Source: JBBTDV01 sp038042605 (GTDB lineage: Bacteria; Bdellovibrionota; UBA1018). From it: a stretch of DNA of 12,994 nt. The stretch is from contig CAYHPW010000067.1 of NCBI GenBank assembly GCA_964358645.1, positions 1-12,994 on the forward strand. Reading direction: 5' to 3'. Positions 6,151-12,636 of the stretch are shown here, piece after piece. Both the position numbers and the translations under genes were made by a program. Every line of letters starts with the position of its first letter. The first letter of the stretch is position 1. Under the pieces are notes generated by a model. That model ran no database searches. It was not told the DNA's origin and was given only the letters and a program-made list of their open reading frames with translations.

Positions 6151-8208
6151 TCAATGTTTAATATGCGGGATATCGCCTTCAGCTTCTGCATCCGGGTTAG
6201 GTTTGTTGGTGGGGGGTTCGATGCCATCGCTTGGCAGCATGTTAGATACAAGACGCTCGAAGGAGATGAACTTAACGCTGTAACCAATGCGGCCCTGTTC
6301 ACGGAAGTCACCACGGGTTACCTCGTTCCATGAGGTTTTAAAACTTTTGGGATCACGCATCATTATATCGTGTGCGATGTTGATAAGTTGTGGAGGTTGA
6401 GTAGCAGGATCCCTTAGGTCTGTAGTAAACGGATCATCCATCTTGGCGACTTTAAAACCCTCGCCACCTTGTCCCTGCCCATTAAGCAGTTTGGTTAAAT
6501 ATTTTGACATACCAATGTCCAGGGCCTGTTTAAGTTTTTCAACTTCATCGGCTGTGGTACCTGTTTGTGAGCCCACGACATCCGTGGCGAACAGTTTGTC
6601 TAGTAGATTTCTGATCTCATTTCTTGCTGTTGAAATCTTGTTTGGCGGGAAAATAGGCGCCCAGAGCGCTGCTTGCTGATTTATATCAAAGTATCTGAAC
6701 ATAGGGTCATTGCCCATGTCACTCATGATGTTATATCTGTTGCCTTCCCACGGATTAGGCGCCATTGCGGCATGCATGGCGCGATCTGTTTCGGCTTGCG
6801 TGAGTTGTGATTGAATGGGAGCACCTGGTGCCATGAATTTTTGGTATAGTGCGGACATGACATTCTTTTTATCCCATCCTTTGCCAGTGCCTGCTGAGTC
6901 GTTTTGAAAAATAGCAAGATTCGGGACCTTGCCTACGATTTTTGCTGCCACATTAGGCGGGATATTTGGTGGGGCCGCTGTTCTTAGGAACGCGCTTTCG
7001 TTATGCTCTGGTCCGATACGGCTACCAAATGGCTGTGCCGCGGAATACGCTTTAAGCTCCATTGTCCCCCAAGGTGAGAACAATATACGTGCTTTTGCCT
7101 TGAGCCTTATGGCGTAATAAGTAAGGACTTTGCGATCCTTGAATACGCCAAGAACAACGGGTGTTTTAACTGGGACAGGCGTCAGCAAAGGATTGCAGTC
7201 CTTGGCATTGGATTGCGCTTGGCCTGGCCCTAATTCCAACTCGATTGAATAGGTGTCGAATTTTGCCTGTATATCTGACAGCCTGATCAGGTTGGCTTGG
7301 TCGCCTGCATTTGGCAAAATCTCATCCATGACTATAGAGTCGTCAATGAATGTGTGTTCACCCAAGGTTTGATAGGCTGAGAAAAAAGCATTGATTGTGC
7401 GCTCCTTGCTAGCTGGGTCTACAGAGTTTTTGAGGTTTTCAGCGCGTTCAAGGGTGACGCTCTCTTCTTGGCGGGCGTTAATATAGTCTTCAAGTGTTTT
7501 TATCCTTAGGCGGAGCAGGAGCTCTTGCGGGATAAGTCCCAGGCCGTATGAGATCCCTTTGGTTAGCGCGAAGATTCTTTTTTGTTCATCTGATGCGATA
7601 TTTTGAGGTAGTACTTCCAGTGTCGGGTCAGTATTGTAAAGCCATCTTATTAGCAAGTTCGTATTGGTTCTACTTATGGATCCGCAGTGGTCCTGTCTTA
7701 TTCTTTCAATTTCAGTTAACTGCCCCCTTAATGTTTCATTGATATTGTCCAGCAATGTCTGTGGTGGGATGGTGATTTTTGTTAATTTTGACATTTGACA
7801 GTAATTGTCATTTTGGTTGGACACTATACAAACAACGGGAACATTGTACATTAGAGTGCCGTCAGGACTCCAGAGCATGGGGGTTTCATCACCGCCGCCA
7901 CGAGGGAATTGTTTTTGGGCTAAGTTGCCGAAGACATAATAACGGAAAAGAAATTTCTTATATTGCCTGCGCATTTCGTAATTAAGAAACGAAATACTGT
8001 TAAGAAGGCGCGCCTGTTCCGCCGCTCCAGCGTATGCGGCGAGGTCGGCCGCATTTTGCAGGTTTATTTTGGCGTTAACCAGCATCCCGGTGTTGATGAC
8101 GAATGCGAAGAAAAGAAGAAAGGTCATCATCATAAGGCCAATCATGATTGATGCCTGGCCCTTTTGAGAACTCATGCAAATGGGCTTATGTTTGTACCCC
8201 TTGGTCAC
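6151..8208 (-). CDS. TadG-like Flp pilus-assembly protein
   Basis: A 685-residue envelope protein. The N-terminus has one hydrophobic segment (about residues 21-44) preceded by a short basic, polar head, then LQNAADLAAYAGA (50-62), the hallmark of TadE/TadG-like proteins, which are anchored in the inner membrane with a large periplasmic domain and help assemble Flp/Tad pili. The 620-residue C-terminal part contains no domain I can name; it is mixed alpha/beta-looking with several Asn/Pro-rich loops. The start is taken as GTG at 8208, with AAGGGGA 11 bases upstream; an ATG at 8175 is possible but its AAGGGG is over 20 bases away. The rest of a tad locus (ATPase, prepilin, secretin) is not in this window, so it is either a stand-alone relative or part of a split locus. 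It is divergent from the small secreted protein gene. Confidence 0.75.
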   Translation of the reverse strand: MTKGYKHKPICMSSQKGQASIMIGLMMMTFLLFFAFVINTGMLVNAKINLQNAADLAAYAGAAEQARLLNSISFLNYEMRRQYKKFLFRYYVFGNLAQKQFPRGGGDETPMLWSPDGTLMYNVPVVCIVSNQNDNYCQMSKLTKITIPPQTLLDNINETLRGQLTEIERIRQDHCGSISRTNTNLLIRWLYNTDPTLEVLPQNIASDEQKRIFALTKGISYGLGLIPQELLLRLRIKTLEDYINARQEESVTLERAENLKNSVDPASKERTINAFFSAYQTLGEHTFIDDSIVMDEILPNAGDQANLIRLSDIQAKFDTYSIELELGPGQAQSNAKDCNPLLTPVPVKTPVVLGVFKDRKVLTYYAIRLKAKARILFSPWGTMELKAYSAAQPFGSRIGPEHNESAFLRTAAPPNIPPNVAAKIVGKVPNLAIFQNDSAGTGKGWDKKNVMSALYQKFMAPGAPIQSQLTQAETDRAMHAAMAPNPWEGNRYNIMSDMGNDPMFRYFDINQQAALWAPIFPPNKISTARNEIRNLLDKLFATDVVGSQTGTTADEVEKLKQALDIGMSKYLTKLLNGQGQGGEGFKVAKMDDPFTTDLRDPATQPPQLINIAHDIMMRDPKSFKTSWNEVTRGDFREQGRIGYSVKFISFERLVSNMLPSDGIEPPTNKPNPDAEAEGDIPHIKH

Positions 8209-8314
8209 GATTAAGTGCTTCCCCTTGATATCTTATTTTCACATTGCAGCTAAACTATGTCTATCTGTCCAAAGGTTAGTCATAGCGGCCTAAAGGTATC
8301 TAAAAATAATGCTT

Positions 8315-8353
8315 AAATTGCTGATAGTTAGCTTGCTATCTTTAAAGCAGTTT
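8315..8353 (+). promoter_or_regulatory. Long bulged hairpin upstream of the small secreted protein gene
   Basis: AAATTGCT plus GATAG (8315-8327) pairs with CTATC (8336-8340) and AGCAGTTT (8346-8353), giving 13 bp with one G-U pair, an 8-base loop and a 5-base TTTAA bulge. It lies in the 191-bp divergent region between the TadG-like gene and the gene at 8400, about 47 bases before the latter's ATG. It could be an operator dyad or a structured leader. The rest of the region shows only weak promoter-like AT-rich stretches. Confidence 0.35.
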
Positions 8354-8399
8354 ATTGGTATGTGTGTTGCTATAGCCATGCGCGGCAGGAGAGAAAGCA

Positions 8400-8858
8400 A
8401 TGAAGTTACTAGAGCAGATATTAAAAATTTCAACAGCAGTGGGTGGTATGGCAACGCTCATTGCTTCGGCTCATGCCGCTATGCCGATGGTACAACAGGG
8501 GTTACAGAGCAATTTTAATTGTCCGAACTGCCGTATAAAAAATACGCAAACAACGAATGATCCTGGTTTTTTGTTGGGAAAAAATGTAGCCGCAATTCTT
8601 AATCATCCTTCAGCGCTTAATTTCCCAAAGGCGTCCATGCTCAAGACTTCTGAAATAAATTGGGATGGTGTAAGCGATCTCCCCGGCGGCCTGAAAAAAG
8701 AAGATTTTGATCCTTCCTTCAGAACTTCATATTGGAGTGAAAGCACGGGGCCTATAAACACTCCTTCGGCTCCATGGAACCGTTTATCACCATATTTGGA
8801 TTTAAATTTTGCGGAATCCGGCATCCCAGTGGCGCCGTTTGCAGGACTTTTTATTTAA
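8400..8858 (+). CDS. Small secreted protein with CPNC motif
   Basis: A 152-residue protein I do not recognise. The start has a strong ribosome-binding site, AGGAGAGA (8387-8394). Residues 1-26 form a Sec signal: basic residues, a hydrophobic core, and A24-H25-A26 for cleavage. The mature protein is about 126 residues, starts with a Met/Gln-rich stretch, then has C41-P-N-C44, the only two cysteines in the mature chain, arranged like a thioredoxin-type or metal-binding pair. The remainder is rich in Asn, Ser, Pro and aromatic residues and looks loop-rich. A thioredoxin fold is not evident, so a structural disulfide or metal site is as likely as redox activity. The reading frame stops only 6 bases before the first RNA element, so the two may share a transcript. 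It is divergent from the TadG-like gene. Confidence 0.7.
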   Translation: MKLLEQILKISTAVGGMATLIASAHAAMPMVQQGLQSNFNCPNCRIKNTQTTNDPGFLLGKNVAAILNHPSALNFPKASMLKTSEINWDGVSDLPGGLKKEDFDPSFRTSYWSESTGPINTPSAPWNRLSPYLDLNFAESGIPVAPFAGLFI

Positions 8859-8864
8859 AAGTTT

Positions 8865-8950
8865 CCGTCAGGCAGAACCTGGCGGATTGTCAAACAACTC
8901 CTCTCTCTCCTTCGCCTGTTTTGAAGAACCAAGACAGGCGAAGTTTTTTT
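8865..8950 (+). ncRNA. Candidate Yfr1-like anti-SD sRNA, copy 1
   Basis: The first element has three parts. A 5' hairpin (8865-8885), CCGTCAGG-CAGAA-CCTGGCGG, has 8 bp with one G-U. An A/U-rich single-stranded linker follows, then the pyrimidine tract ACTCCTCTCTCTC (8897-8909). Directly behind is a terminator hairpin with a T run (8910-8950). The layout hairpin, unpaired ACUCCUC..., terminator is that of cyanobacterial Yfr1, whose conserved core is ACUCCUCACAC. The tract is complementary to Shine-Dalgarno sequences. It may have its own promoter (the AT-rich TTTATTTAAAA just upstream could be a -10) or be cut from the 3' end of the mRNA of the secreted protein. No primary-sequence homolog is claimed. 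Confidence 0.5.
8910..8950 (+). terminator. Strong rho-independent terminator
   Basis: CTTCGCCTGT (8910-8919) pairs perfectly with ACAGGCGAAG (8934-8943) and is followed by seven T (8944-8950). The loop is 14 bases. It ends the transcript of the small secreted protein gene and of the first RNA element. Confidence 0.9.
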
Positions 8951-9015
8951 ACGCGCCTAGTATGGCCAATCTTGTCATGTTGACTTGGCACTCAGGATGC
9001 AAATGGCTTTTGGGT

Positions 9016-9085
9016 CCGCAAGAAGCGGCTCATACTACTCCTCTCTCTCAAAGCCCTCCGGCGGAATGTCGGAGGGCTTCTTTGT
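9016..9085 (+). ncRNA. Candidate Yfr1-like anti-SD sRNA, copy 2
   Basis: This element repeats the plan of the one before it. A 5' hairpin CCGC-AAGAA-GCGG (9016-9028) has a loop sharing AGAA with copy 1. Eight bases later comes the identical 13-mer ACTCCTCTCTCTC (9037-9049), one base later a terminator hairpin (9051-9079). The terminator stems differ in sequence between the copies while the unpaired 13-mer is identical, the pattern expected when the single-stranded tract is the functional part. TTGACT (8980-8985) could be a -35 box, but I see no good -10 at the right distance, so the promoter is unresolved. Confidence 0.5.
9051..9085 (+). terminator. Rho-independent terminator upstream of lipA
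   Basis: AAGCCCTCCG (9051-9060) pairs perfectly with CGGAGGGCTT (9070-9079), with a 9-base loop, followed by a broken T tract (CTTTGT). It separates the second RNA element from lipA, so lipA needs its own promoter. Confidence 0.8.
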
Positions 9086-9104
9086 ATATATAAACTTGTA
9101 TGGC

Positions 9105-9133
9105 TTGATAAACGGTCTCAGGCAAAATATAAA
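9105..9133 (+). promoter_or_regulatory. lipA promoter directing a leaderless transcript
   Basis: TTGATA (9105-9110) and TATAAA (9128-9133) are separated by exactly 17 bp, each close to the sigma70 consensus. It is the best promoter match I found by eye in this window. Transcription would start 5-7 bases downstream, at 9138-9140, the position of the lipA GTG codon. It lies just after the terminator at 9051-9085. Confidence 0.65.
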
Positions 9134-9139
9134 GCGTAT

Positions 9140-10120
9140 GTGGCTAACTTACGTGAACCTACTACAACAGATATTATCGCAAAGCCTTTACCTCCCTCAG
9201 AAGCCCAAAAAATCCCAAGCAGCCGCAAACCCGATTGGCTTAGGACAAGGCCACCTGCGGGCGAAAATTTTCTTAAGATAAAAGAATTGCTGCGTAAGGG
9301 TCTTCTTCACACGGTTTGTGAAGAAGCGCATTGCCCGAATCTGGCTGAATGCTGGGCCGGAGGGACCGCGACATTCATGCTGGCCGGTGACACATGTACG
9401 CGTGCCTGCCGGTTTTGCGCCGTAAAAACCACGCGCCAGCCGCCGCCGCTTGACCCAGCAGAGCCTGAAAAAATCGCAAAGAGTGTTGCGGAACTTAAGC
9501 TTCGATATGTTGTGCTGACGTCGGTTGACCGTGATGATCTTGCCGATGGCGGGGCCTCTCATTTTGCTTCAACGATTAAAGCAATAAGGCGTGTGCCCAA
9601 AATTACGCCCAGAATTATGCCCAGAATTATGGTGGAATCTTTGGTCCCAGATTTCTGTGGGAACGCATCCGCCGTGAAGACAGTCGTTGAAGCGCGCCCT
9701 GATGTCTACGGCCATAACATCGAAACAGTCTACAGGCTGCAAAACAGGGTGCGTGATCCGCGTGCGGGCTATTTGCAATCATTGGCAACGTTAAGGATGG
9801 CCAAGTCGCTGGCGTCTTCGTGCGGGTTTGATCTTCTTACAAAAAGCTCGATAATGCTCGGTCTGGGTGAGACTGAAGCTGAGATCGAAGAAATATTTGA
9901 TGACTTGCGCAGTTCAGGAGTAGATATACTTACGCTTGGTCAGTATCTAAGGCCATCATTGAAGCACCTGCCGGTCGAAAGATATTTTTCTCCTGAGGAA
10001 TTTGAGCGGCTCAAGACCAGCGCGATGACGAGGGGTTTTCTTTTCGTTGCCGCAGGCCCGATGGTGCGTTCAAGTTATCGTGCTGGTGAATTTCTTATGC
10101 TTTCACAAAAAAAGGAGTGA
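9140..10120 (+). CDS. lipA: Lipoyl synthase
   Basis: A 326-residue radical-SAM enzyme that inserts two sulfur atoms into the protein-bound octanoyl group, giving lipoyl. Both Fe-S clusters are complete: the sacrificial auxiliary cluster motif C60-x4-C65-x5-C71 (CEEAHCPNLAEC) and the radical-SAM motif C86-x3-C90-x2-C93 (CTRACRFC). The C-terminal RSSYRAGE supplies the conserved serine that ligates the auxiliary cluster. The family landmarks KPDWLRTRPPAGENF (30-44) and TSVDRDDLADGGASHF are present. GTG at 9140 is the only plausible start before these motifs; there is no ribosome-binding site, but a promoter is placed so that the mRNA would begin there. Residues 153-164 (P-K-I-T, P-R-I-M, P-R-I-M) come from a triplicated 12-bp unit and add about eight residues compared with, for example, the E. 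coli enzyme. It is followed after 5 bases by the E2 gene. Confidence 0.97.
   Translation: MANLREPTTTDIIAKPLPPSEAQKIPSSRKPDWLRTRPPAGENFLKIKELLRKGLLHTVCEEAHCPNLAECWAGGTATFMLAGDTCTRACRFCAVKTTRQPPPLDPAEPEKIAKSVAELKLRYVVLTSVDRDDLADGGASHFASTIKAIRRVPKITPRIMPRIMVESLVPDFCGNASAVKTVVEARPDVYGHNIETVYRLQNRVRDPRAGYLQSLATLRMAKSLASSCGFDLLTKSSIMLGLGETEAEIEEIFDDLRSSGVDILTLGQYLRPSLKHLPVERYFSPEEFERLKTSAMTRGFLFVAAGPMVRSSYRAGEFLMLSQKKE
9596..9631 (+). repeat. 12-bp in-frame triplication inside lipA
   Basis: CCCAAAATTACG (9596-9607) is followed by two identical copies of CCCAGAATTATG (9608-9619, 9620-9631). They encode PKIT, PRIM, PRIM. The third copy runs on into VESLVPDF, where the family normally has a single such unit. 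The array keeps the frame. Confidence 0.9.
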
Positions 10121-10125
10121 TTAAG

Positions 10126-11337
10126 ATGCAGCTAAGGCTTCCTGAGCTTGGAGAAGGGGTGCACGAGGGTGAACTTGTAAAATGGAGAGTCAAGCCCGGC
10201 GACAGCGTAAAGTATGACCAACCGCTTTGCGATGTGATGACGGATAAGGCTACTGTGGAAATCCCGTCACCTTTCGAGGGACGTGTTGCTGAGTTGCACG
10301 CGAAGGAAGGCGAGGCGGTGAAGATCGGACAGTTGATAATGAGCTTCGAAGGTTCGCAGAAAACTGCGCAAAAATTTTCACAGGCTGAAAGCGGAACCAA
10401 GGCAGATAAGAAGCAAGAAGTCCCGCCAACCTCGCCTAGCATGCCTGGCGTAGGGATGATGGCTTCCCCATCTACAAGGCGTATTGCGCGTGAAAAGGGA
10501 GTGGATCTGGGTGCGGTTAAAGGGACCGGGCCACATGGCAGGATCATGCGTGAGGATGTTGAAAGAGTAGTTGCTGGAGCTGTCGGCGGTAAAGAGCCTG
10601 TAGGCAGGCCAAAGGAGCAGCCAGAAGAACAAAGAGTTCCGCTTCATGGTTTAAGAAAAATAATCGCCGAGAGGATGAGGCTATCCAAGGACAAGGCTGC
10701 GCATTTCACATATGTCGAGGAGGCGGACGCGACAGCTCTTGTGGAACTCCGTGCGCAAGCAAAAGAAGTAGCTGAAAAATTGGGTATAAAGATGACTTAT
10801 CTGCCATTTGTAATGAAGGCGATGGTCGAGGCCTTGAGGCAGTTCCCTGCTTTGAATTCAATATTGGATGAGGAAAAAAATGAGATCGTGTACAAGAATT
10901 ATTTCAACATCGGCCTATCCATACAGACCGACGAAGGCCTGGTTGCCCCCAATATAAAGAATGTTGAAGAGAAATCTATTATGCAATTGGCGCGAGAGAT
11001 CCAGGACCTTGTTGACCGAGCAAGGCACAAGAGGCTTAAGCTTGAAGATCTTCACGGCGGCACGATCACGCTTACCAATGCCGGATCGATAGGAGGCCTG
11101 CTGGCCACGCCGATTATAAATTATCCTGAGGTCGCAATCCTGGGATTCAATAAGATTTCAAGAAAGCCCGTGGTCAAGCGAGTTTTTGGGAGTGAGGAGA
11201 TAGTGATCCGTGACTGGACTTATTTCTCGCTGTCTCTAGACCATAGAGTGGTGGATGGGGCGGTTGGAGCGGAATTTATGAAGCTGTTCATAAGATACAT
11301 TGAAAGCCCAACGCTTCTATTGCTCGGAGCACTCTAG
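10126..11337 (+). CDS. 2-oxoacid dehydrogenase E2 (dihydrolipoyl acyltransferase)
   Basis: A 403-residue E2 core subunit that passes acyl groups from lipoyl to CoA. Domains in order: one lipoyl domain (1-76) with the lipoylated lysine in VMTDKATVEI (Lys41); a linker rich in Gln, Ser, Lys and Pro; a peripheral-subunit-binding domain (113-146, ASPSTRRIAREKGVDL...GRIMREDVE); and the catalytic domain (about 170-403) ending in DHRVVDG with His373 and Asp377. The opening LPELGEGVHEGELVKW is most like branched-chain or pyruvate-type E2s, so the complex cannot be named from this alone. The ATG at 10126 is chosen, 8 bases after AAAGGAG, which lies at the end of lipA; an in-frame GTG at 10117 overlaps that site. 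No E1 or E3 gene is in this window. LipA before it and LipB after it both act on its lipoyl lysine. Confidence 0.93.
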   Translation: MQLRLPELGEGVHEGELVKWRVKPGDSVKYDQPLCDVMTDKATVEIPSPFEGRVAELHAKEGEAVKIGQLIMSFEGSQKTAQKFSQAESGTKADKKQEVPPTSPSMPGVGMMASPSTRRIAREKGVDLGAVKGTGPHGRIMREDVERVVAGAVGGKEPVGRPKEQPEEQRVPLHGLRKIIAERMRLSKDKAAHFTYVEEADATALVELRAQAKEVAEKLGIKMTYLPFVMKAMVEALRQFPALNSILDEEKNEIVYKNYFNIGLSIQTDEGLVAPNIKNVEEKSIMQLAREIQDLVDRARHKRLKLEDLHGGTITLTNAGSIGGLLATPIINYPEVAILGFNKISRKPVVKRVFGSEEIVIRDWTYFSLSLDHRVVDGAVGAEFMKLFIRYIESPTLLLLGAL

Positions 11338-11359
11338 GGCATTTAAGGACGGTGGCTGA

Positions 11360-12037
11360 TTGCGGTTTTTGTCGCTAAGTGGTCATGTGGAATATGACGA
11401 AGTGAGGTTGCTTCAGCACCGGCTAGTTGAGTTGAGAGCGCGCGATCTGGTGCCGGATACGGTTCTTTTCCTTGAGCATAAACCAGTGATTACTCGCGGG
11501 CGCGGGTTACAGCTTGCTGGATCTACGCGTGTGAGGCATATGCCGCTTCCAGAACGCTTGCCGCGAGATATTAGATTCAGCGAGAGCGAAAGGGGAGGTG
11601 ACCTGACTTATCACGGGCCAGGTCAGCTTGTTGTTTATCCAATATGCAAGCTTGGCGGCAGCAATCTTATTAATAGAGATGTCACCGCTTTCATCCGTAT
11701 GCTCGAGCGCATAGTGATCTCTCTAGTGGACGGATTCGGGATCCACGCCGAGGCGGCGCGGGAGGGGGCTAGCGGGGTGTGGGTCGGTACGCGAAAAATC
11801 GCTTCCATCGGGATCGCGGTAAAAAAATGGGTCACATACCATGGGATTGCCATTAACTGTGTCAATGATATGGAACCGTTTTCGCTGATTTCACCATGCG
11901 GGTTTTCACCGGAAACCATGGTCAGGTTATCTGATTTGCTGTCGGATGGATCCACCTTATGGGATGAGTTCGCAAGAGACTGGAGAGGTGCTGTTGAAAA
12001 AAGACTGTCCGTGCTGATGGCGGGGTGGGGTTCTTAA
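11360..12037 (+). CDS. lipB: Lipoyl(octanoyl) transferase
   Basis: A 225-residue LipB that moves octanoyl from acyl carrier protein to the lipoyl-domain lysine. Diagnostic motifs are RGGDLTYHGPGQLVVYP (78-94), GVWVGTRKIASIGI (139-152) with catalytic Lys146, WVTYHGIAIN (157-166), and the active-site Cys180 in LISPCG. The start is TTG at 11360, which places the family's usual N-terminus correctly; AAGGA is 10 bases upstream and GGTGG is 4 bases upstream. It lies 22 bases after the E2 gene and belongs to the same transcript as lipA and E2. The final 78 coding bases and the stop overlap the 3' end of folE on the other strand, and no terminator separates them. Confidence 0.95.
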   Translation: MRFLSLSGHVEYDEVRLLQHRLVELRARDLVPDTVLFLEHKPVITRGRGLQLAGSTRVRHMPLPERLPRDIRFSESERGGDLTYHGPGQLVVYPICKLGGSNLINRDVTAFIRMLERIVISLVDGFGIHAEAAREGASGVWVGTRKIASIGIAVKKWVTYHGIAINCVNDMEPFSLISPCGFSPETMVRLSDLLSDGSTLWDEFARDWRGAVEKRLSVLMAGWGS

Positions 12038-12592
12038 GAGATTAAGGAATTCATCACGTAGTTTCGGATCTTCCTTGAATGCGCCCAGCATGGAGCTTGT
12101 CATGGTGTAGCTGCTTTGCTTTTCAACACCTCTCATGATCATGCAAAGATGAAACGCCTCTATAATTACCGCGACACCGTGGGGATTTAATAACTCCATC
12201 AGAGTGTCGGCTACCTGAGAGGTGAGCCTTTCTTGTACCTGAAGCCTGCGCGCGAAAATATCGGTGATTCTTGGTATTTTTGACAGGCCTATTATTTTAC
12301 CATCTGGGAGATACGCCACGTGCGCCTTGCCGTAAAACGGCAACAGATGATGTTCGCAAAGCGAGAACACATCTAGGTCGCGCACGACGACAAGACCGGA
12401 AGTTTTTTCATGGAAAATGGCGTCACCGACCGTTTTCTTGATATCTGCCTTATAACCAGCCGTCAGAAACCTCATAGCCCTTGAATATCGGCTTGGGGTT
12501 TTAAGAAGACCTTCCCGTCCGGTGTCTTCACCAAGCAGTTCTAAGATTTTTTTTATATGGTGGCTTATCTCATCGCCCTTGCCGTGATCCAT
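11957..12592 (-). CDS. folE: GTP cyclohydrolase I
   Basis: A 211-residue FolE, which opens the guanine ring of GTP to make dihydroneopterin triphosphate, the first step of folate and pterin synthesis. The zinc and active-site residues are in place: C79-E-H81-H82 (SLCEHHLLPF), HLC150 in EAFHLCMIMRG, and PDGKIIGLSKIPRI (97-110). The ATG at 12592 is preferred: the family's N-terminal helix (HHIKKILELLGEDTGREGL) follows at once, while the upstream start at 12658 would add a hydrophobic stretch and overlap mrp. The ribosome-binding site is poor. The usual domain end, DEFLNLLR, falls at residue 187; the last 24 residues are an extra tail read antisense through the 3' end of lipB, an overlap of 81 bases. 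It is divergent from mrp across 44 bases. Confidence 0.95.
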   Translation of the reverse strand: MDHGKGDEISHHIKKILELLGEDTGREGLLKTPSRYSRAMRFLTAGYKADIKKTVGDAIFHEKTSGLVVVRDLDVFSLCEHHLLPFYGKAHVAYLPDGKIIGLSKIPRITDIFARRLQVQERLTSQVADTLMELLNPHGVAVIIEAFHLCMIMRGVEKQSSYTMTSSMLGAFKEDPKLRDEFLNLLRTPPRHQHGQSFFNSTSPVSCELIP

Positions 12593-12636
12593 CGGCTGCA
12601 CTATATAGAATAAAATTTGTAAAAAAGGTGGGAAAA

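Noticed and set aside
8309..8518. A 69-codon frame starting with a signal-peptide-like sequence
   Set aside because: It overlaps the start of the gene at 8400 in another frame, has a weak ribosome-binding site, and its front half coincides with the bulged hairpin.
8774..9281. Three forward open frames (69, 94 and 98 codons) across the RNA elements, two of them with a similar SSLS peptide
   Set aside because: They run through strong terminators and into lipA. The shared SSLS is a by-product of the repeated pyrimidine tract, which in both copies is embedded in the same RNA architecture.
12602..12624. Promoter pair between folE and mrp
   Set aside because: TATATA and TTTACA are both present on the folE strand, but the spacing is only 10 bp; no standard promoter could be assigned for either gene.
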